Origin: Rhodospirillales bacterium
Lineage (GTDB): Bacteria; Pseudomonadota; Alphaproteobacteria; Acetobacterales; Acetobacteraceae
Length of the DNA stretch: 59,995 nucleotides
Direction of reading: 5' to 3'
Assembly (NCBI GenBank): GCA_947447625.1
Contig: CANFKS010000009.1
Location: 1-59,995 of the forward strand
Shown: positions 8,593-17,112 of the stretch, in pieces
Numbering within the stretch: position 1 is the stretch's first letter
How the letters are laid out: each line of letters begins with the position of its first letter
Made by a program: the position numbers and the translations under genes
The notes under the pieces: model-generated
Databases searched by the model: none
Told to the model about the DNA's origin: nothing
Seen by the model: only the letters and a program-made list of their open reading frames with translations

Positions 8593-9107
8593 AGCCTGCT
8601 GGGCCTGCGGTGGTCCCAGATCTGGGCGGGGGCGCCGAGCATTTCGGTTTCGCTCGTGAGGGTGGCACCGAGCTTGCGGAGTACGCCGACGGAGCCGGCG
8701 TTGGCCGGGCGGACATAGCTGATCAGGCGGGGCGGGGCGATGGTGGTCCAGGCCCAGTCGAGCAGGGCGCGGCTGGCTTCGGTGGCGTAGCCTTGGCCCC
8801 AGAAGGGGCGGTCAAAGCCGTAGGCGAGTTCCGGGGCGGGCCACTCATAGGGCTGCAGGATGCCGGCGCGGCCGGCGAAGCGGGCGGTGGCGGTTTCCTC
8901 GATGGCGAACATGCCATAGCCGCGCAGGGCCCATTGGCCGAGCAGGCGGGCCATGATGTCCCAGGTTTCGGCCGTCGTGCGGGTTTGGCCGGTGCCGAGA
9001 TGGCGGACCACTTCGGGGTCGGCGTGCATGGCGGCGAAAGGGGCGAGGTCGGTGGCGCGGAGGGGGCGCAGGGTGAGGCGGGCGGTGTGCAGGGTGGGGA
9101 TTGGCAT
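8589..9107 (-). CDS. GNAT family N-acetyltransferase (RimJ-like)
   Basis: 172 aa starting MPIPTLHTARLTLRPLRATD, the typical first strand of RimJ/RimL-type acetyltransferases. Acetyl-CoA would bind at GFDRPFWGQGYATEASRALL (Q/RxxGxG-like loop), and RPANAGSVGVLRKLGA is the usual fourth motif. The substrate could be a ribosomal protein N-terminus or a small amine. It is convergent with the DUF1491 gene and divergent from ompA. An upstream extension to 9194 looks non-coding. Confidence 0.85.
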   Translation of the reverse strand: MPIPTLHTARLTLRPLRATDLAPFAAMHADPEVVRHLGTGQTRTTAETWDIMARLLGQWALRGYGMFAIEETATARFAGRAGILQPYEWPAPELAYGFDRPFWGQGYATEASRALLDWAWTTIAPPRLISYVRPANAGSVGVLRKLGATLTSETEMLGAPAQIWDHRRPSRL

Positions 9108-9321
9108 GGCGGCCTCGGCGGCGTGTGAGCGGGGTGAAGCAGGGGATCGTGCGGTCGGCGTGCGCAGGCCTATCCCGATCGCGCAAGGCAGCAACTTGAA
9201 ATTACCATGCTGTGTGGCGGATCGGCAACAAGGGGGCGAAACATCATGGTTTATTCGCGATTGCGGCTTTGAGTGCTGGAAAGCCCGCGGGGTGGGGGCT
9301 ATCTAGCCAGAATATCCGACG

Positions 9322-9337
9322 GCACGATTCGTCGTGC
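9322..9337 (+). promoter_or_regulatory. UUCG hairpin in the ompA-like leader
   Basis: GCACGA, TTCG, TCGTGC form a six-base-pair stem with a UUCG tetraloop about 55 bases before the ompA start. Such loops are very stable. It may stabilise the 5' end of an abundant mRNA; that role is inference. The rest of the 9108-9390 gap should hold the divergent promoters, but I see no unambiguous -35/-10 pair. Confidence 0.5.
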
Positions 9338-9390
9338 GATACGGGCTCCTGTCGCAAGGGGCTACACAATATCATATGGAGATGACTCAC

Positions 9391-10383
9391 ATGCAGCTGC
9401 GCAATTTCGTGATGGCCGCCGCTATTTTCGCAGTTCCGGCCGCCGTGCAGGCTCAGGTCGTCAACGGCCCCTATGTCGGCGCCGGCGCTGGCGTGAACAA
9501 GTTTCTTGACGCGACGGTCACCAACAGCGGTGGCGCAAAGTTCGAGTCCGATGTCGGCTTCGTCGGTCTCGGCTCGGCCGGCTGGGGCTTCGGGAACGGC
9601 GTGCGTGCCGAAGTCGAAGGTGATTATCGCCAGCAGAGCAGCAAGCTGAAGTCTGGCCGGCAATCGTCCTCGTCGGTCACCATGCGCTCCTACGGCGTGA
9701 TGACCAATGTGCTGTATGACATCGACCTGAAGGCGCCGGTTGTGCCGTATGTCGGCCTCGGCGCCGGCGTGCAGTGGCTGAACCTCCGTGGCTTCGGCAG
9801 CAATCAGACCTCGAAGGCGGCTGGCGCTGGCCAGGCGATCGTCGGTCTCGCGCTGCCGGTCGACAAGAACCTGTCGATCACCGCCGAAGCCCGCGCGATC
9901 AGCTTCATGGGCAATGCGAAGTTCGACGGCGCATCGGTGAAGAGCCCGGTCAACCTGTCCGGCCTCGTTGGCGTCCGTTATGCCTTCGGCGCCGCGCCGG
10001 CCGCCGCGCCGGTTCCGGCTCCGGTGCCTGCCCCGGTGGTCAAGGCCGAAGAAGCCCGCACTTACCTGGTGTTCTTCGACTGGGACAAGGCTGACCTGAC
10101 GGCGCGTGCCCGCCAGATTATCGCTGACGCCGCCGGCGCCTCCTCGCGCCTTGCCGTCACCCGCATCGAAGTCGCGGGCCATGCCGACAAGTCCGGCACT
10201 GCGACCTATAACCAGGGCCTCTCGATGAAGCGCGCCCAGGTCGTCGCTGGCGAACTCGTTCGCCTCGGCGTGAAGAAGGACGCGATCGCCGTGTCCGCCT
10301 TCGGCGACACCAAGCCGCTCGTCCCGACCGCCGATGGCGTTCGCGAGCCGCAGAACCGCCGCGTCGAAATCGTTCTGAAGTAA
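9391..10383 (+). CDS. OmpA family outer-membrane protein
   Basis: 330 aa. It has a signal peptide (MQLRNFVMAAAIFAVPAAVQA, cleavage near residue 21), then an outer-membrane beta-barrel of about 170 residues rich in Gly and alternating strands, and a Pro/Ala/Val hinge. The C-terminal OmpA domain runs YLVFFDWDKADLT, VAGHADKSGTATYNQGLS, with the final NRRVEIVLK; it should bind peptidoglycan. I chose ATG 9391 because GGAG lies nine bases upstream; ATG 9376 lacks a good ribosome site. Codon use is more biased to C-ending codons than its neighbours, consistent with high expression. Two strong hairpins follow. Confidence 0.92.
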   Translation: MQLRNFVMAAAIFAVPAAVQAQVVNGPYVGAGAGVNKFLDATVTNSGGAKFESDVGFVGLGSAGWGFGNGVRAEVEGDYRQQSSKLKSGRQSSSSVTMRSYGVMTNVLYDIDLKAPVVPYVGLGAGVQWLNLRGFGSNQTSKAAGAGQAIVGLALPVDKNLSITAEARAISFMGNAKFDGASVKSPVNLSGLVGVRYAFGAAPAAAPVPAPVPAPVVKAEEARTYLVFFDWDKADLTARARQIIADAAGASSRLAVTRIEVAGHADKSGTATYNQGLSMKRAQVVAGELVRLGVKKDAIAVSAFGDTKPLVPTADGVREPQNRRVEIVLK

Positions 10384-10409
10384 GCACTGCCGACTTGGTG
10401 CGCTGAATG

Positions 10410-10440
10410 GAAACCGGCCTGCGAGGGCCGGTTTCTGTTT
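10410..10440 (+). terminator. hairpin terminator after ompA-like gene
   Basis: The stem AAACCGGCC pairs with GGCCGGTTT around a short loop and is followed by CTGTTTGT, about 27 bases after the stop codon. This is a good intrinsic terminator shape for the outer-membrane protein gene. Confidence 0.8.
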
Positions 10441-10461
10441 GTCCGGCGCACCGGTGGATAC

Positions 10462-10506
10462 AAAAAGGGCCTGCCTGGTGGGGTATCCACCGGGCAGGCC
10501 CTTTTT
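10462..10506. terminator. bidirectional terminator between convergent genes
   Basis: AAAAAGGGCCTGCC pairs with GGCAGGCCCTTTTT. Each strand therefore ends its stem in a T run, so the hairpin can stop transcription from both sides. It lies between the ompA-like gene and the convergent lipoprotein gene that ends at 10520. Confidence 0.85.
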
Positions 10507-10519
10507 GGTTCGGTGCGGG

Positions 10520-11101
10520 TTAGGATTTCTTTTTGACGGCCGGGGCGGGTTTCGCGACGGGGGCGGCCTGGGGCGGGCATTCGCTGATGATGAGTGCCTG
10601 CTGGATCGGCTTGCTGGCGGCGTAGGCGGGCAGGGCCTCGCCGGAGGGCAGGGCCATGACCTCGTCATACATCGGCGTGTAGATGCGGCAGAACAGGCTG
10701 CCGGCTTTGCCCGCGAGCTGGGATTGGGCGGAGATCAATTGGGTGTTGTAGTCGTCCTGGCGAGACTGGCCGCTGCGGCCATAGGCGCGGCTGAAGTAGC
10801 CGTTGAGGATCTTTTCGCTGCCGGCCAGATCGGGTTTGTACTTGGCCACCATGGCGTTGTACTGGTCCTCGGTTTTGCAGGTGATGGCGGTGAGGACCAG
10901 ATGGGTGCGCAGGGCGGAGACGTCAAAGGCCATTTTTTCGGCAGGTTTGACGCAGAGCGGCGCGGTCTGGCTCGGCACCACGGGCGTGGGCGGCGGTGGC
11001 AGGAGGGCGGCTTGTGGCGCAAGTGGGGCAGGCGGCGGGGCGCATCCGGCAAGCCCGGCGGCAAGGCCGGTGACGAGAAGGACGGCATAGGTAGGGCGCA
11101 T
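10520..11101 (-). CDS. predicted lipoprotein, unknown function
   Basis: 193 aa. A lipoprotein signal is visible: MRPTYAVLLVTGLAAGLAGC with a lipobox LAGC, so Cys20 would be lipidated. A Pro/Ala-rich linker follows, then a helical domain containing four further cysteines, and a low-complexity Pro/Ala/Lys tail (PAPAVKKKS). No family is recognised. It probably sits on a periplasmic membrane face. It is divergent from the oxidoreductase gene at 11293. Confidence 0.7.
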   Translation of the reverse strand: MRPTYAVLLVTGLAAGLAGCAPPPAPLAPQAALLPPPPTPVVPSQTAPLCVKPAEKMAFDVSALRTHLVLTAITCKTEDQYNAMVAKYKPDLAGSEKILNGYFSRAYGRSGQSRQDDYNTQLISAQSQLAGKAGSLFCRIYTPMYDEVMALPSGEALPAYAASKPIQQALIISECPPQAAPVAKPAPAVKKKS

Positions 11102-11292
11102 CGGAGTCTCCAGGCTGGGTATCGCAATTGGGGGATCGTTCCAAAGGCAGCATCTGCACTGGCCCGGCGTGTCGTGGCAACCTCGAAGCGGCGGTTCCGG
11201 CGCGGGGCAGCGCGGCTTATTCGCGCGGGAGGGTAGGCAGCGGGGGGCCGGTGTCCCACATTAAGGAAACGAGTTGGGAAAGGATCAACGAC

Positions 11293-12432
11293 ATGAGCTA
11301 CGACACTCACGGTACGGGGCTGCAGTTGCGCTCCGAAATCAAAAGCAGCGGCGCGTTGCAGCTTTCGCTGGTGCGCATCCCCAATATCACGCCGGGGCCG
11401 GATGAGGTGGTGGTGCGGATCATGGGCTCGCCGATCAATCCGTCCGACCTCGGGCTGCTGCTCGGAATGGCGGATATGTCGACCGCGGTGCTCAGCGGAT
11501 CCGCGCAGAGCCCGGTGCTGACGGCAACGGTTCCGCCGCAGTTCATGAAGGCGATGGCCGGCAGGCTCGACCAGTCGATGCCGGTGGGCAACGAGGGCGC
11601 CGGGGTTGTGGTGGCCGCCGGGGCGAATGCACAGGGGTTGATGGGCCGGACGGTCGCGATCCTGGGTGGTGCGATGTATGCGGAGTATCGGGCGATCAAA
11701 GCGTCGGATTGTTTGATGTTGCCGGCCGATGCGACGCCGGCGGAGGGGGCGAGTTGTTTCGTCAATCCGCTGACAGCGCTCGGCATGGTGGAGACGATGC
11801 GGCGCGAGGGGCATACGGCGCTGGTGCATACAGCGGCCGCATCCAACCTTGGGCAGATGTTGAACAAGATCTGCCTCAAGGACGGGATTGGCCTGGTCAA
11901 TATCGTGCGCAATGCCGAGCAGGTCGCGCTGCTGCGCGGGATCGGGGCGATGCATGTGGTGGACAGTTCCGAGCCCGGATTTGCCGAGGATTTGGCGGAT
12001 GCGATTGCGGCGACCGGGGCGACGCTGGCGTTCGATGCGATCGGCGGTGGGCGGTTGGCCGGGCAGATCCTGGTGGCGATGGAGGCGGCGATCAACCGCA
12101 AGGCGACGACCTATAGCCGCTACGGTTCGACGGTCCACAAGCAGGTTTATATCTATGGCGGGCTGGATATCCGGCCGACCGAGTTCAATCGCGGCTTCGG
12201 CATGGCATGGGGTATCGGCGGCTGGCTGTTGACCCCGCTGCTGCAGCGCATTGGTCCGGAGGCGACGCAGCGGTTGCGTCAGCGGGTGGCGGATGAGTTA
12301 AAGACGACTTTCGCGAGCCATTACACGGCGGAGATTTCTCTGGCTGAGGTGCTCAATCCGGCGATGATTGCGGAATACAACAAACGGGCGACGGGGTTGA
12401 AATATCTGATCAATCCGGCGAAGGGAGTTTAA
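11293..12432 (+). CDS. MDR superfamily zinc-less NAD(P)H quinone/enoyl reductase-like dehydrogenase
   Basis: 379 aa, starting MSYDTHGTGLQLRSEI; GGGAAAGGA lies upstream. The GroES-like domain shows the segment DEVVVRIMGSPINPSDLGLL; NEGAGVVVAAG and AEYRAIKASDCLMLP follow. The nucleotide-binding domain has VHTAAASNLGQMLNKICLKDGI and the TLAFDAIGGG segment. The structural zinc cysteine cluster of alcohol dehydrogenases is absent, so it resembles quinone oxidoreductases or trans-2-enoyl-CoA reductases. The substrate is unknown. A MITE-like element starts directly at its 3' end. Confidence 0.8.
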   Translation: MSYDTHGTGLQLRSEIKSSGALQLSLVRIPNITPGPDEVVVRIMGSPINPSDLGLLLGMADMSTAVLSGSAQSPVLTATVPPQFMKAMAGRLDQSMPVGNEGAGVVVAAGANAQGLMGRTVAILGGAMYAEYRAIKASDCLMLPADATPAEGASCFVNPLTALGMVETMRREGHTALVHTAAASNLGQMLNKICLKDGIGLVNIVRNAEQVALLRGIGAMHVVDSSEPGFAEDLADAIAATGATLAFDAIGGGRLAGQILVAMEAAINRKATTYSRYGSTVHKQVYIYGGLDIRPTEFNRGFGMAWGIGGWLLTPLLQRIGPEATQRLRQRVADELKTTFASHYTAEISLAEVLNPAMIAEYNKRATGLKYLINPAKGV

Positions 12433-12598
12433 GGAAAAAAGCGCTTCTTTTTTGTAAAAAAGAAGCAAAAAACTTTTATCCGTTCGGTTAGTTTGGTGGA
12501 GCCGGTGTTTATCGGTTGAGCCGATCTTCGAGAGAAGAGCCTTGACGGAGAAAGTTTTTTTGCTTCTTTTTTTTCAAAAAAAGAAGCGCTTCCTCCCC
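12433..12598. repeat. MITE-like element, locus B
   Basis: Left arm 12436-12482 and right arm about 12551-12596 are inverted hairpin arms of the same type as at 2220-2392 (GCGCTTC plus T run; A run plus GAAGC; AAAACTTT). The interior differs. It starts one base after the oxidoreductase stop codon and lies before the ada gene, so here both flanking genes point the same way. Confidence 0.85.
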
Positions 12599-12675
12599 TT
12601 CAAGCCAGAGCAATCCCCGGATGGCGCCGTGCGCGCCGCATCGTGACACTGCGGGCATCAGCAATGGAGATGACG

Positions 12676-13731
12676 ATGTGCGCGATCGATGACGTCCGCT
12701 GGGAGATCGTGGTTCGGCGCGAGGCCGCGGGGTTTCTGTATGCGGTGACGACGATGGGCATCTACTGCAAGCCGGGTTGCCCGTCGCCTGTGCCGAAGCG
12801 CGTCAATGTGCGGTTTTTCGCCGATGTGGCGGCGGCGGAGGCAAGCGGGTTCCGCGCGTGCAAGCGGTGCGATCCGAAGGGGGAGCGGCTGGCGATTGCG
12901 CTGGCGGTGGTGCGCGATGCCTGCGCGTATATCGAGGCGGAGCCGGCGATTCCGTCGCTGGATCGGTTGGCGGCGCGGTCCGGCTATTCGAAGTTCCATT
13001 TCCTGCGGCTGTTTCGCGAGCACACCGGCCTGACGCCGCGGAGTTATGCCGAGGGGGTGCGGGCGCGGCGGCTGCAGGCGGCGCTGCGTGGGGGCGCGCG
13101 GGTGGTCGATGCGGTGGCGCAAGCGGGGTTTGGGTCGGAATCGCGGGTGTACGAGGACACCGGCAAATTGTTGGGCATGACGCCGGGGGCATTGCGGCGC
13201 GGGGGCGCGGGGGAGACGATCCGCACGGCGCTGGCGGATTGTCCGTTCGGGCGGTTGTTGGTGGGGGCGACGCAAGCGGGGGTGTGTTTCCTCGGCTTTG
13301 CCGAGCCGGATGATGCGTTGCTCGGCGATTTGCGCGCGCGGTTTCCCAAGGCGGTGATCGAGGCGGATGATGCGGCGTTGACGGAGACGGTGCGCGTCAT
13401 CGTAGGCTTCATGAAGGAGCCGAAAGGGGCGCTCGATCTGCCGCTCGATTTGAGGGGCACGGCGTTTCAGGTGCGGGTGTGGGAGACGTTGCGGCGCATT
13501 CCGCCCGGCGAGACGCGGACCTATGGCGCGCTGGCGAAGATGGTGGGCAATCCCGCGGCGATCCGGGCGGTGGCGCGCTCATGCGCGACCAATCCGGTGT
13601 CGCTCGCGGTGCCGTGCCATCGGGTGGTGGGGGCGGACGGGGATTTGACGGGGTATCGCTGGGGGGTGCCGCGCAAGGCTGCGCTGCTGCGGGCGGAGCA
13701 GACTGCCGCTGCGAAAGAGCGCGGCTCCTGA
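12676..13731 (+). CDS. ada: bifunctional Ada: DNA-methylphosphotriester / O6-methylguanine methyltransferase and regulator
   Basis: 351 aa. The N-terminal Ada domain has four zinc cysteines (GIYCKPGCPSP, Cys31 and Cys35; CKRCDPKG), which accept methyl groups from phosphotriesters. An AraC-type HTH follows (residues about 85-180: FHFLRLFREHTGLTPRSYAEG). The C-terminal MGMT domain has the acceptor Cys in AVPCHRVVG near residue 314 and the RAVARSCATNP helix. It repairs alkylated DNA and should activate its own regulon after methylation. ATG 12676 is preceded by GGAG six bases away; ATG 12664 and 12670 are alternatives. Confidence 0.93.
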   Translation: MCAIDDVRWEIVVRREAAGFLYAVTTMGIYCKPGCPSPVPKRVNVRFFADVAAAEASGFRACKRCDPKGERLAIALAVVRDACAYIEAEPAIPSLDRLAARSGYSKFHFLRLFREHTGLTPRSYAEGVRARRLQAALRGGARVVDAVAQAGFGSESRVYEDTGKLLGMTPGALRRGGAGETIRTALADCPFGRLLVGATQAGVCFLGFAEPDDALLGDLRARFPKAVIEADDAALTETVRVIVGFMKEPKGALDLPLDLRGTAFQVRVWETLRRIPPGETRTYGALAKMVGNPAAIRAVARSCATNPVSLAVPCHRVVGADGDLTGYRWGVPRKAALLRAEQTAAAKERGS

Positions 13732-13738
13732 TCTAACG

Positions 13739-13897
13739 CTTTGTTTGATCGTCTGATTCAGACTTTTGGCGATTCCGCCAAAAATCATCAGGCTGCGGGA
13801 GCAGGATGCCTTCTGATAGGCGAAGGCATCCTGCTCCCGCTCTTTGTTTCATCGCCTGATTCAGATTTTTGGCGATTCCGCCAAAAATCATCAGGCT
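13739..13897. repeat. 56-bp direct repeats flanking a 16-bp-stem hairpin
   Basis: Imperfect copies at 13739-13794 and 13842-13897 each contain the inner palindrome TTTTGGCG-ATTC-CGCCAAAA bounded by CTGAT and ATCAG. Between them GCGGGAGCAGGATGCC (13795-13810) pairs perfectly with GGCATCCTGCTCCCGC (13825-13840) around a 14-base loop. The block fills the gap between the convergent ada and dgoA-like genes. A relative occurs at 49802-49875. It probably also ends transcription. Confidence 0.85.
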
Positions 13898-14524
13898 CTA
13901 GCCCGCCAGCGCCGCGATCAGTTTGCGCGCCTTGGCGGCGACGATGTCGGCGGTGTCGCCGGGTTTGTAGATCGACGAGCCGACGCCGAACCCGGCGGCT
14001 CCGGCTGCGCGCCAGGCGGGGATGGTGGCGGCCTCGACGCCGCCGACCGGGAGGATCGCCGTGCCGGGCGGCAGGACGGCGCGCATCGCCTTCAACACGG
14101 CGGGCGAGGCGGCCTCGGAGGGGAAGAGTTTCAGGCCGTCGGCGCCGAGGTCGAGCATGGTAAAGGCCTCGGTGGGGGTGAAGAAGCCGGGGCAGGCGAG
14201 CAGCCCGCGGGTTTTCGCCTCCTGAACGACGGCGCCCGCGGCATGGGGGGTGACGATAAGGCGGCCGCCGGCATCGGCGATTTCGCCGACCTGGCGTGCC
14301 GTCATCACCGTGCCGGCGCCGATCAGCATGCGCCCGCCATAGCGTGCGGCGAGTCGGCCGATGCTATCGACCGGGTCGGGCGAATTGAGCGGGACTTCGA
14401 CGATTGCGATGCCGGCCTCGTCGAGGGCGGCGGCGATGTCGAGGCATTCGTCGGGTTTGACGCCGCGCAGGATGGCGACGATCGGGTTGCGGGCCAGCCA
14501 GTCCTTGAGCCCGTCGGGTTTCAT
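13898..14524 (-). CDS. dgoA: 2-dehydro-3-deoxy-6-phosphogalactonate aldolase
   Basis: 208 aa, KDPG/KDPGal aldolase family. It cleaves 2-dehydro-3-deoxy-6-phosphogalactonate to pyruvate and glyceraldehyde 3-phosphate (De Ley-Doudoroff pathway). Visible motifs: PIVAILRGVKPDE, EVPLNSPDP, GAGTVMTARQV, and the Schiff-base lysine in DGLKLFPSE. The start is ATG 14524, overlapping the kinase stop (ATGA). Sequence alone separates KDPG from KDPGal aldolases poorly; the adjacent dgoK decides the call. Confidence 0.88.
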   Translation of the reverse strand: MKPDGLKDWLARNPIVAILRGVKPDECLDIAAALDEAGIAIVEVPLNSPDPVDSIGRLAARYGGRMLIGAGTVMTARQVGEIADAGGRLIVTPHAAGAVVQEAKTRGLLACPGFFTPTEAFTMLDLGADGLKLFPSEAASPAVLKAMRAVLPPGTAILPVGGVEAATIPAWRAAGAAGFGVGSSIYKPGDTADIVAAKARKLIAALAG

Positions 14525-15402
14525 CGCCATGGCGCGGAGGCTCCGATGCTGTGCAGGCCGCGCGCGGCGGCCTCGCTGTCTTCGATCACGGGGGTGCCGC
14601 CGGCGCGAGTGATGGCGCGGGCGTAGAGGGCGCACAGGGGCGCGGCGCCGATGAGGTGAACAATGCCGCCCCGGGGCAGGGCGGCGCGGACCTCGTGGCC
14701 GATCAGCAGGCCCGACAGGTAGGAGCCGCTTTCATCCGCGCCCAGGCGATTGAACAGGCCGAGGCTGCGCACGCCGAACAGGTGGTTGAGCAGGTGGCCC
14801 GGGTCTTCGGCGCGGGCGAGGCCTCGCTCGAAGGCCAGCGCGTCGTTCGGCGCGTCGTTCATCATGCGGCCGAGGATGGTCGCATTGCGCATGGCGGCAA
14901 AGGCCTCGCCGCTGAAATAGGTGCGGAACGACGCGATGCGGCCATGCGCGACCTGCGCCCATTTGGAGTGGCTGCCGGGCAGGCAGGCGGTGGCTTCGGC
15001 GGTGTTGGCGAGGACGCCGATGATCTGGGTTTCCTCGCCGCGCATCACTTCGGGGGTGCCGGCGGCGTCGGAGTCGCTGAGGCCGGGGACGAGCAGGGCA
15101 TCGGCGCCATCGAATGGCACGCGCACGAGGGCTGCGGCAATGTCGGCGGCGCCGGCGGGGCAGGGGAGATAGGGGGCCTCGATCCAGCCTTGCCGGCTGC
15201 CGATCATGCCGCTCAGCAGGATGCGGCGTTCGCCGTTGGCGAGCCAGGGGGCGATGGTGCCGCGCAGGGCGCCGGCGAAGTCGCCGTCGGTGACGCTCAG
15301 GATGCCGCCTTGCGTGGCAATGCGCTCGATCACCTGGCCCGCCGCATCCAGCCGATACGCCCGCAGGCTGCTTGTGCCCCAGTCAACGCCGATCATCGTC
15401 AT
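14521..15402 (-). CDS. dgoK: 2-dehydro-3-deoxygalactonokinase
   Basis: 293 aa starting MTMIGVDWGTSSLRAYRLD, the phosphate-1 loop of DgoK kinases. Further family segments are SGMIGSRQGWIEAPY, LPGSHSKWAQV and YFSGEAFAAMRN. It phosphorylates 2-dehydro-3-deoxygalactonate with ATP, giving the substrate of the aldolase encoded next. The gene is divergent from the ABC transporter operon at 15531, which might bring in the sugar acid or a precursor; that link is inference. Confidence 0.9.
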   Translation of the reverse strand: MTMIGVDWGTSSLRAYRLDAAGQVIERIATQGGILSVTDGDFAGALRGTIAPWLANGERRILLSGMIGSRQGWIEAPYLPCPAGAADIAAALVRVPFDGADALLVPGLSDSDAAGTPEVMRGEETQIIGVLANTAEATACLPGSHSKWAQVAHGRIASFRTYFSGEAFAAMRNATILGRMMNDAPNDALAFERGLARAEDPGHLLNHLFGVRSLGLFNRLGADESGSYLSGLLIGHEVRAALPRGGIVHLIGAAPLCALYARAITRAGGTPVIEDSEAAARGLHSIGASAPWR

Positions 15403-15530
15403 CCTCCATTGCTGCGCCAAACTAGCCCGGGACCGACAATGGGGAAACCGTGTGGCACCGCGCGATTGCCTCTGGACGCGCTGCGCCGATGGCCGATGAT
15501 AGGGCCAATCCAACCATGAAGGTTTGCCCC

Positions 15531-17093
15531 ATGTCACGCCTGATCGACCGCCGCCATCTGGCCCTTTCCTCGACCGCCCTTGCTGCCAGCGCGGCTCTGC
15601 CGGGCGCGGCCGATGCGCAGGCCCGCAAGGTGCTGATCATCGCGTCCAACCAGGATGTGCCGAATTTCGATCCGCATGTCGCGACCGGGTATTCGTCCGC
15701 CATGCTGCTGCGCAATGTCTACGACTCGCTGGTGCGCGTGGAGGGCAGCCCGGTGCGCGCGGTGCCGCATCTGGCGGAGTCCTGGACGGTGTCGGCCGAT
15801 GGGCTCGAATATGTCTTCAAGCTCAACCCGGCGGCGAAGTTCCATGACGGCACGCCGGTCGATGCGGCCGCCGTGCACTATTCGTTTGCGCGCATCCTGC
15901 GCCAGGCCAAGGGCAACAGCTGGATGATCGCCGGCATCGTCGGGCCGCAATCGGTTTCGGTGGTCGATCCGACGACGGTGCGCTTCCGGCTGCTGACGCC
16001 CTATGCGGCGTTCCTGCAGGTGCTGCCGTGGCAGTGGATCGTCAACCCGAAGGAGGTCGAGGCGAACAAGGGGGCGGATGACGGGCAGACCTATCTGCGC
16101 GCCACCATCGCCGGCTCCGGCGCCTTCCGCATCAAGCGGGCTGAGCCGGGCAATCTCTACGAGTTCGAGCGGGTGGCGAACGGCTGGAAGACCGGGGGCG
16201 GCAATCTCGCCGGTGCGATCTGGCGCATCGTGCGCGAAACATCGAGCCAGCGCCTCGCGGTGCAGCGTGGGGACGCGCATATCGCGGTCGACCTGACATC
16301 GGAGGACATGGACGCCCTCAAGGGCAAGCCCGGCGTCACCCTCATCATGGAGAGCGAATTCCGCACCTTCTCCATCAAGATGAACACCGAGTTCGGCCCG
16401 CTGAAGGACATCAACCTGCGCAAGGCGATCTCCTACGCCTACGACTATCAGGCGATGGCGGACACCGCGGGCTACGCCGATCTGATGGTGGGGCCGCTGC
16501 CCAACGGGATTTTCGGGCATGACCCGGCGCTGCCGGTCTATCGGACCGATCTTGCCAAAGCCAAGGAGTTCCTCGCCCGCTCCGCCACGCCGAACGGCGG
16601 GATGAAGCTCAACATGGTCTATGTGTCTGGCCTGGAGCAGGAGCGCCGCTTCGGCCTCGTGCTGCTCGATGCGTTGAAGAAGCTCAATATCGAGCTCGAT
16701 ATCCGCGCTCTGGTATGGCCGGATATCGTGGCCACCGCGAAGTCTCCCGAGACGACGGCCGATTTCTATCCGGTCTATCAAACCGCCAATTATGGCGACC
16801 CTGACAATATCGCCTTCGCGGCCTATCACTCCTCGCGCAACGGCGGCTGGCAGAACCCGGTGTATCACTCGGCGCGGGTGGATGCGTTGATCATGCAGGC
16901 GCGCGCCGAAACCGACGAGACCAAGCGCAAGGGTCTCTATCTCGACTTCCAGCAGCAGGTGGTGGCCGATGCGCCGGATATTTTCGGCGTGCTGGAAAAG
17001 CGCAAGCTGGCGCTGCGCAGCGAGGTCGGCGGCTTCGTGTTCACGCCGGTGGCGTCCAATGCGATCGAGCTGTTCGGGCTCTCGTTGAAGTAG
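15531..17093 (+). CDS. ABC transporter substrate-binding protein, family 5
   Basis: 520 aa periplasmic binding protein of the peptide/nickel/opine class (SBP_bac_5). It has an export signal with an RR pair (SRLIDRRHLALSSTALAAS, cleavage near ADAQA). Family segments: VPNFDPHVATGYSS, LAESWTVSADGLEYVFKL, KFHDGTPVDAAAVHYSFAR, LRKAISYAYDYQAM. Start ATG 15531 has GAAGG nine bases upstream; ATG 15516 is an alternative. It is the first gene of a five-gene transporter operon; the ligand may be a peptide, an opine or a sugar-acid derivative. Confidence 0.88.
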   Translation: MSRLIDRRHLALSSTALAASAALPGAADAQARKVLIIASNQDVPNFDPHVATGYSSAMLLRNVYDSLVRVEGSPVRAVPHLAESWTVSADGLEYVFKLNPAAKFHDGTPVDAAAVHYSFARILRQAKGNSWMIAGIVGPQSVSVVDPTTVRFRLLTPYAAFLQVLPWQWIVNPKEVEANKGADDGQTYLRATIAGSGAFRIKRAEPGNLYEFERVANGWKTGGGNLAGAIWRIVRETSSQRLAVQRGDAHIAVDLTSEDMDALKGKPGVTLIMESEFRTFSIKMNTEFGPLKDINLRKAISYAYDYQAMADTAGYADLMVGPLPNGIFGHDPALPVYRTDLAKAKEFLARSATPNGGMKLNMVYVSGLEQERRFGLVLLDALKKLNIELDIRALVWPDIVATAKSPETTADFYPVYQTANYGDPDNIAFAAYHSSRNGGWQNPVYHSARVDALIMQARAETDETKRKGLYLDFQQQVVADAPDIFGVLEKRKLALRSEVGGFVFTPVASNAIELFGLSLK

Positions 17094-17112
17094 GGGCGCG
17101 CAAGGTCGTCTG

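Noticed and set aside
13739-13897. Insertion sequence
   Set aside because: No transposase frame lies between the direct repeats; the interval is only a hairpin.
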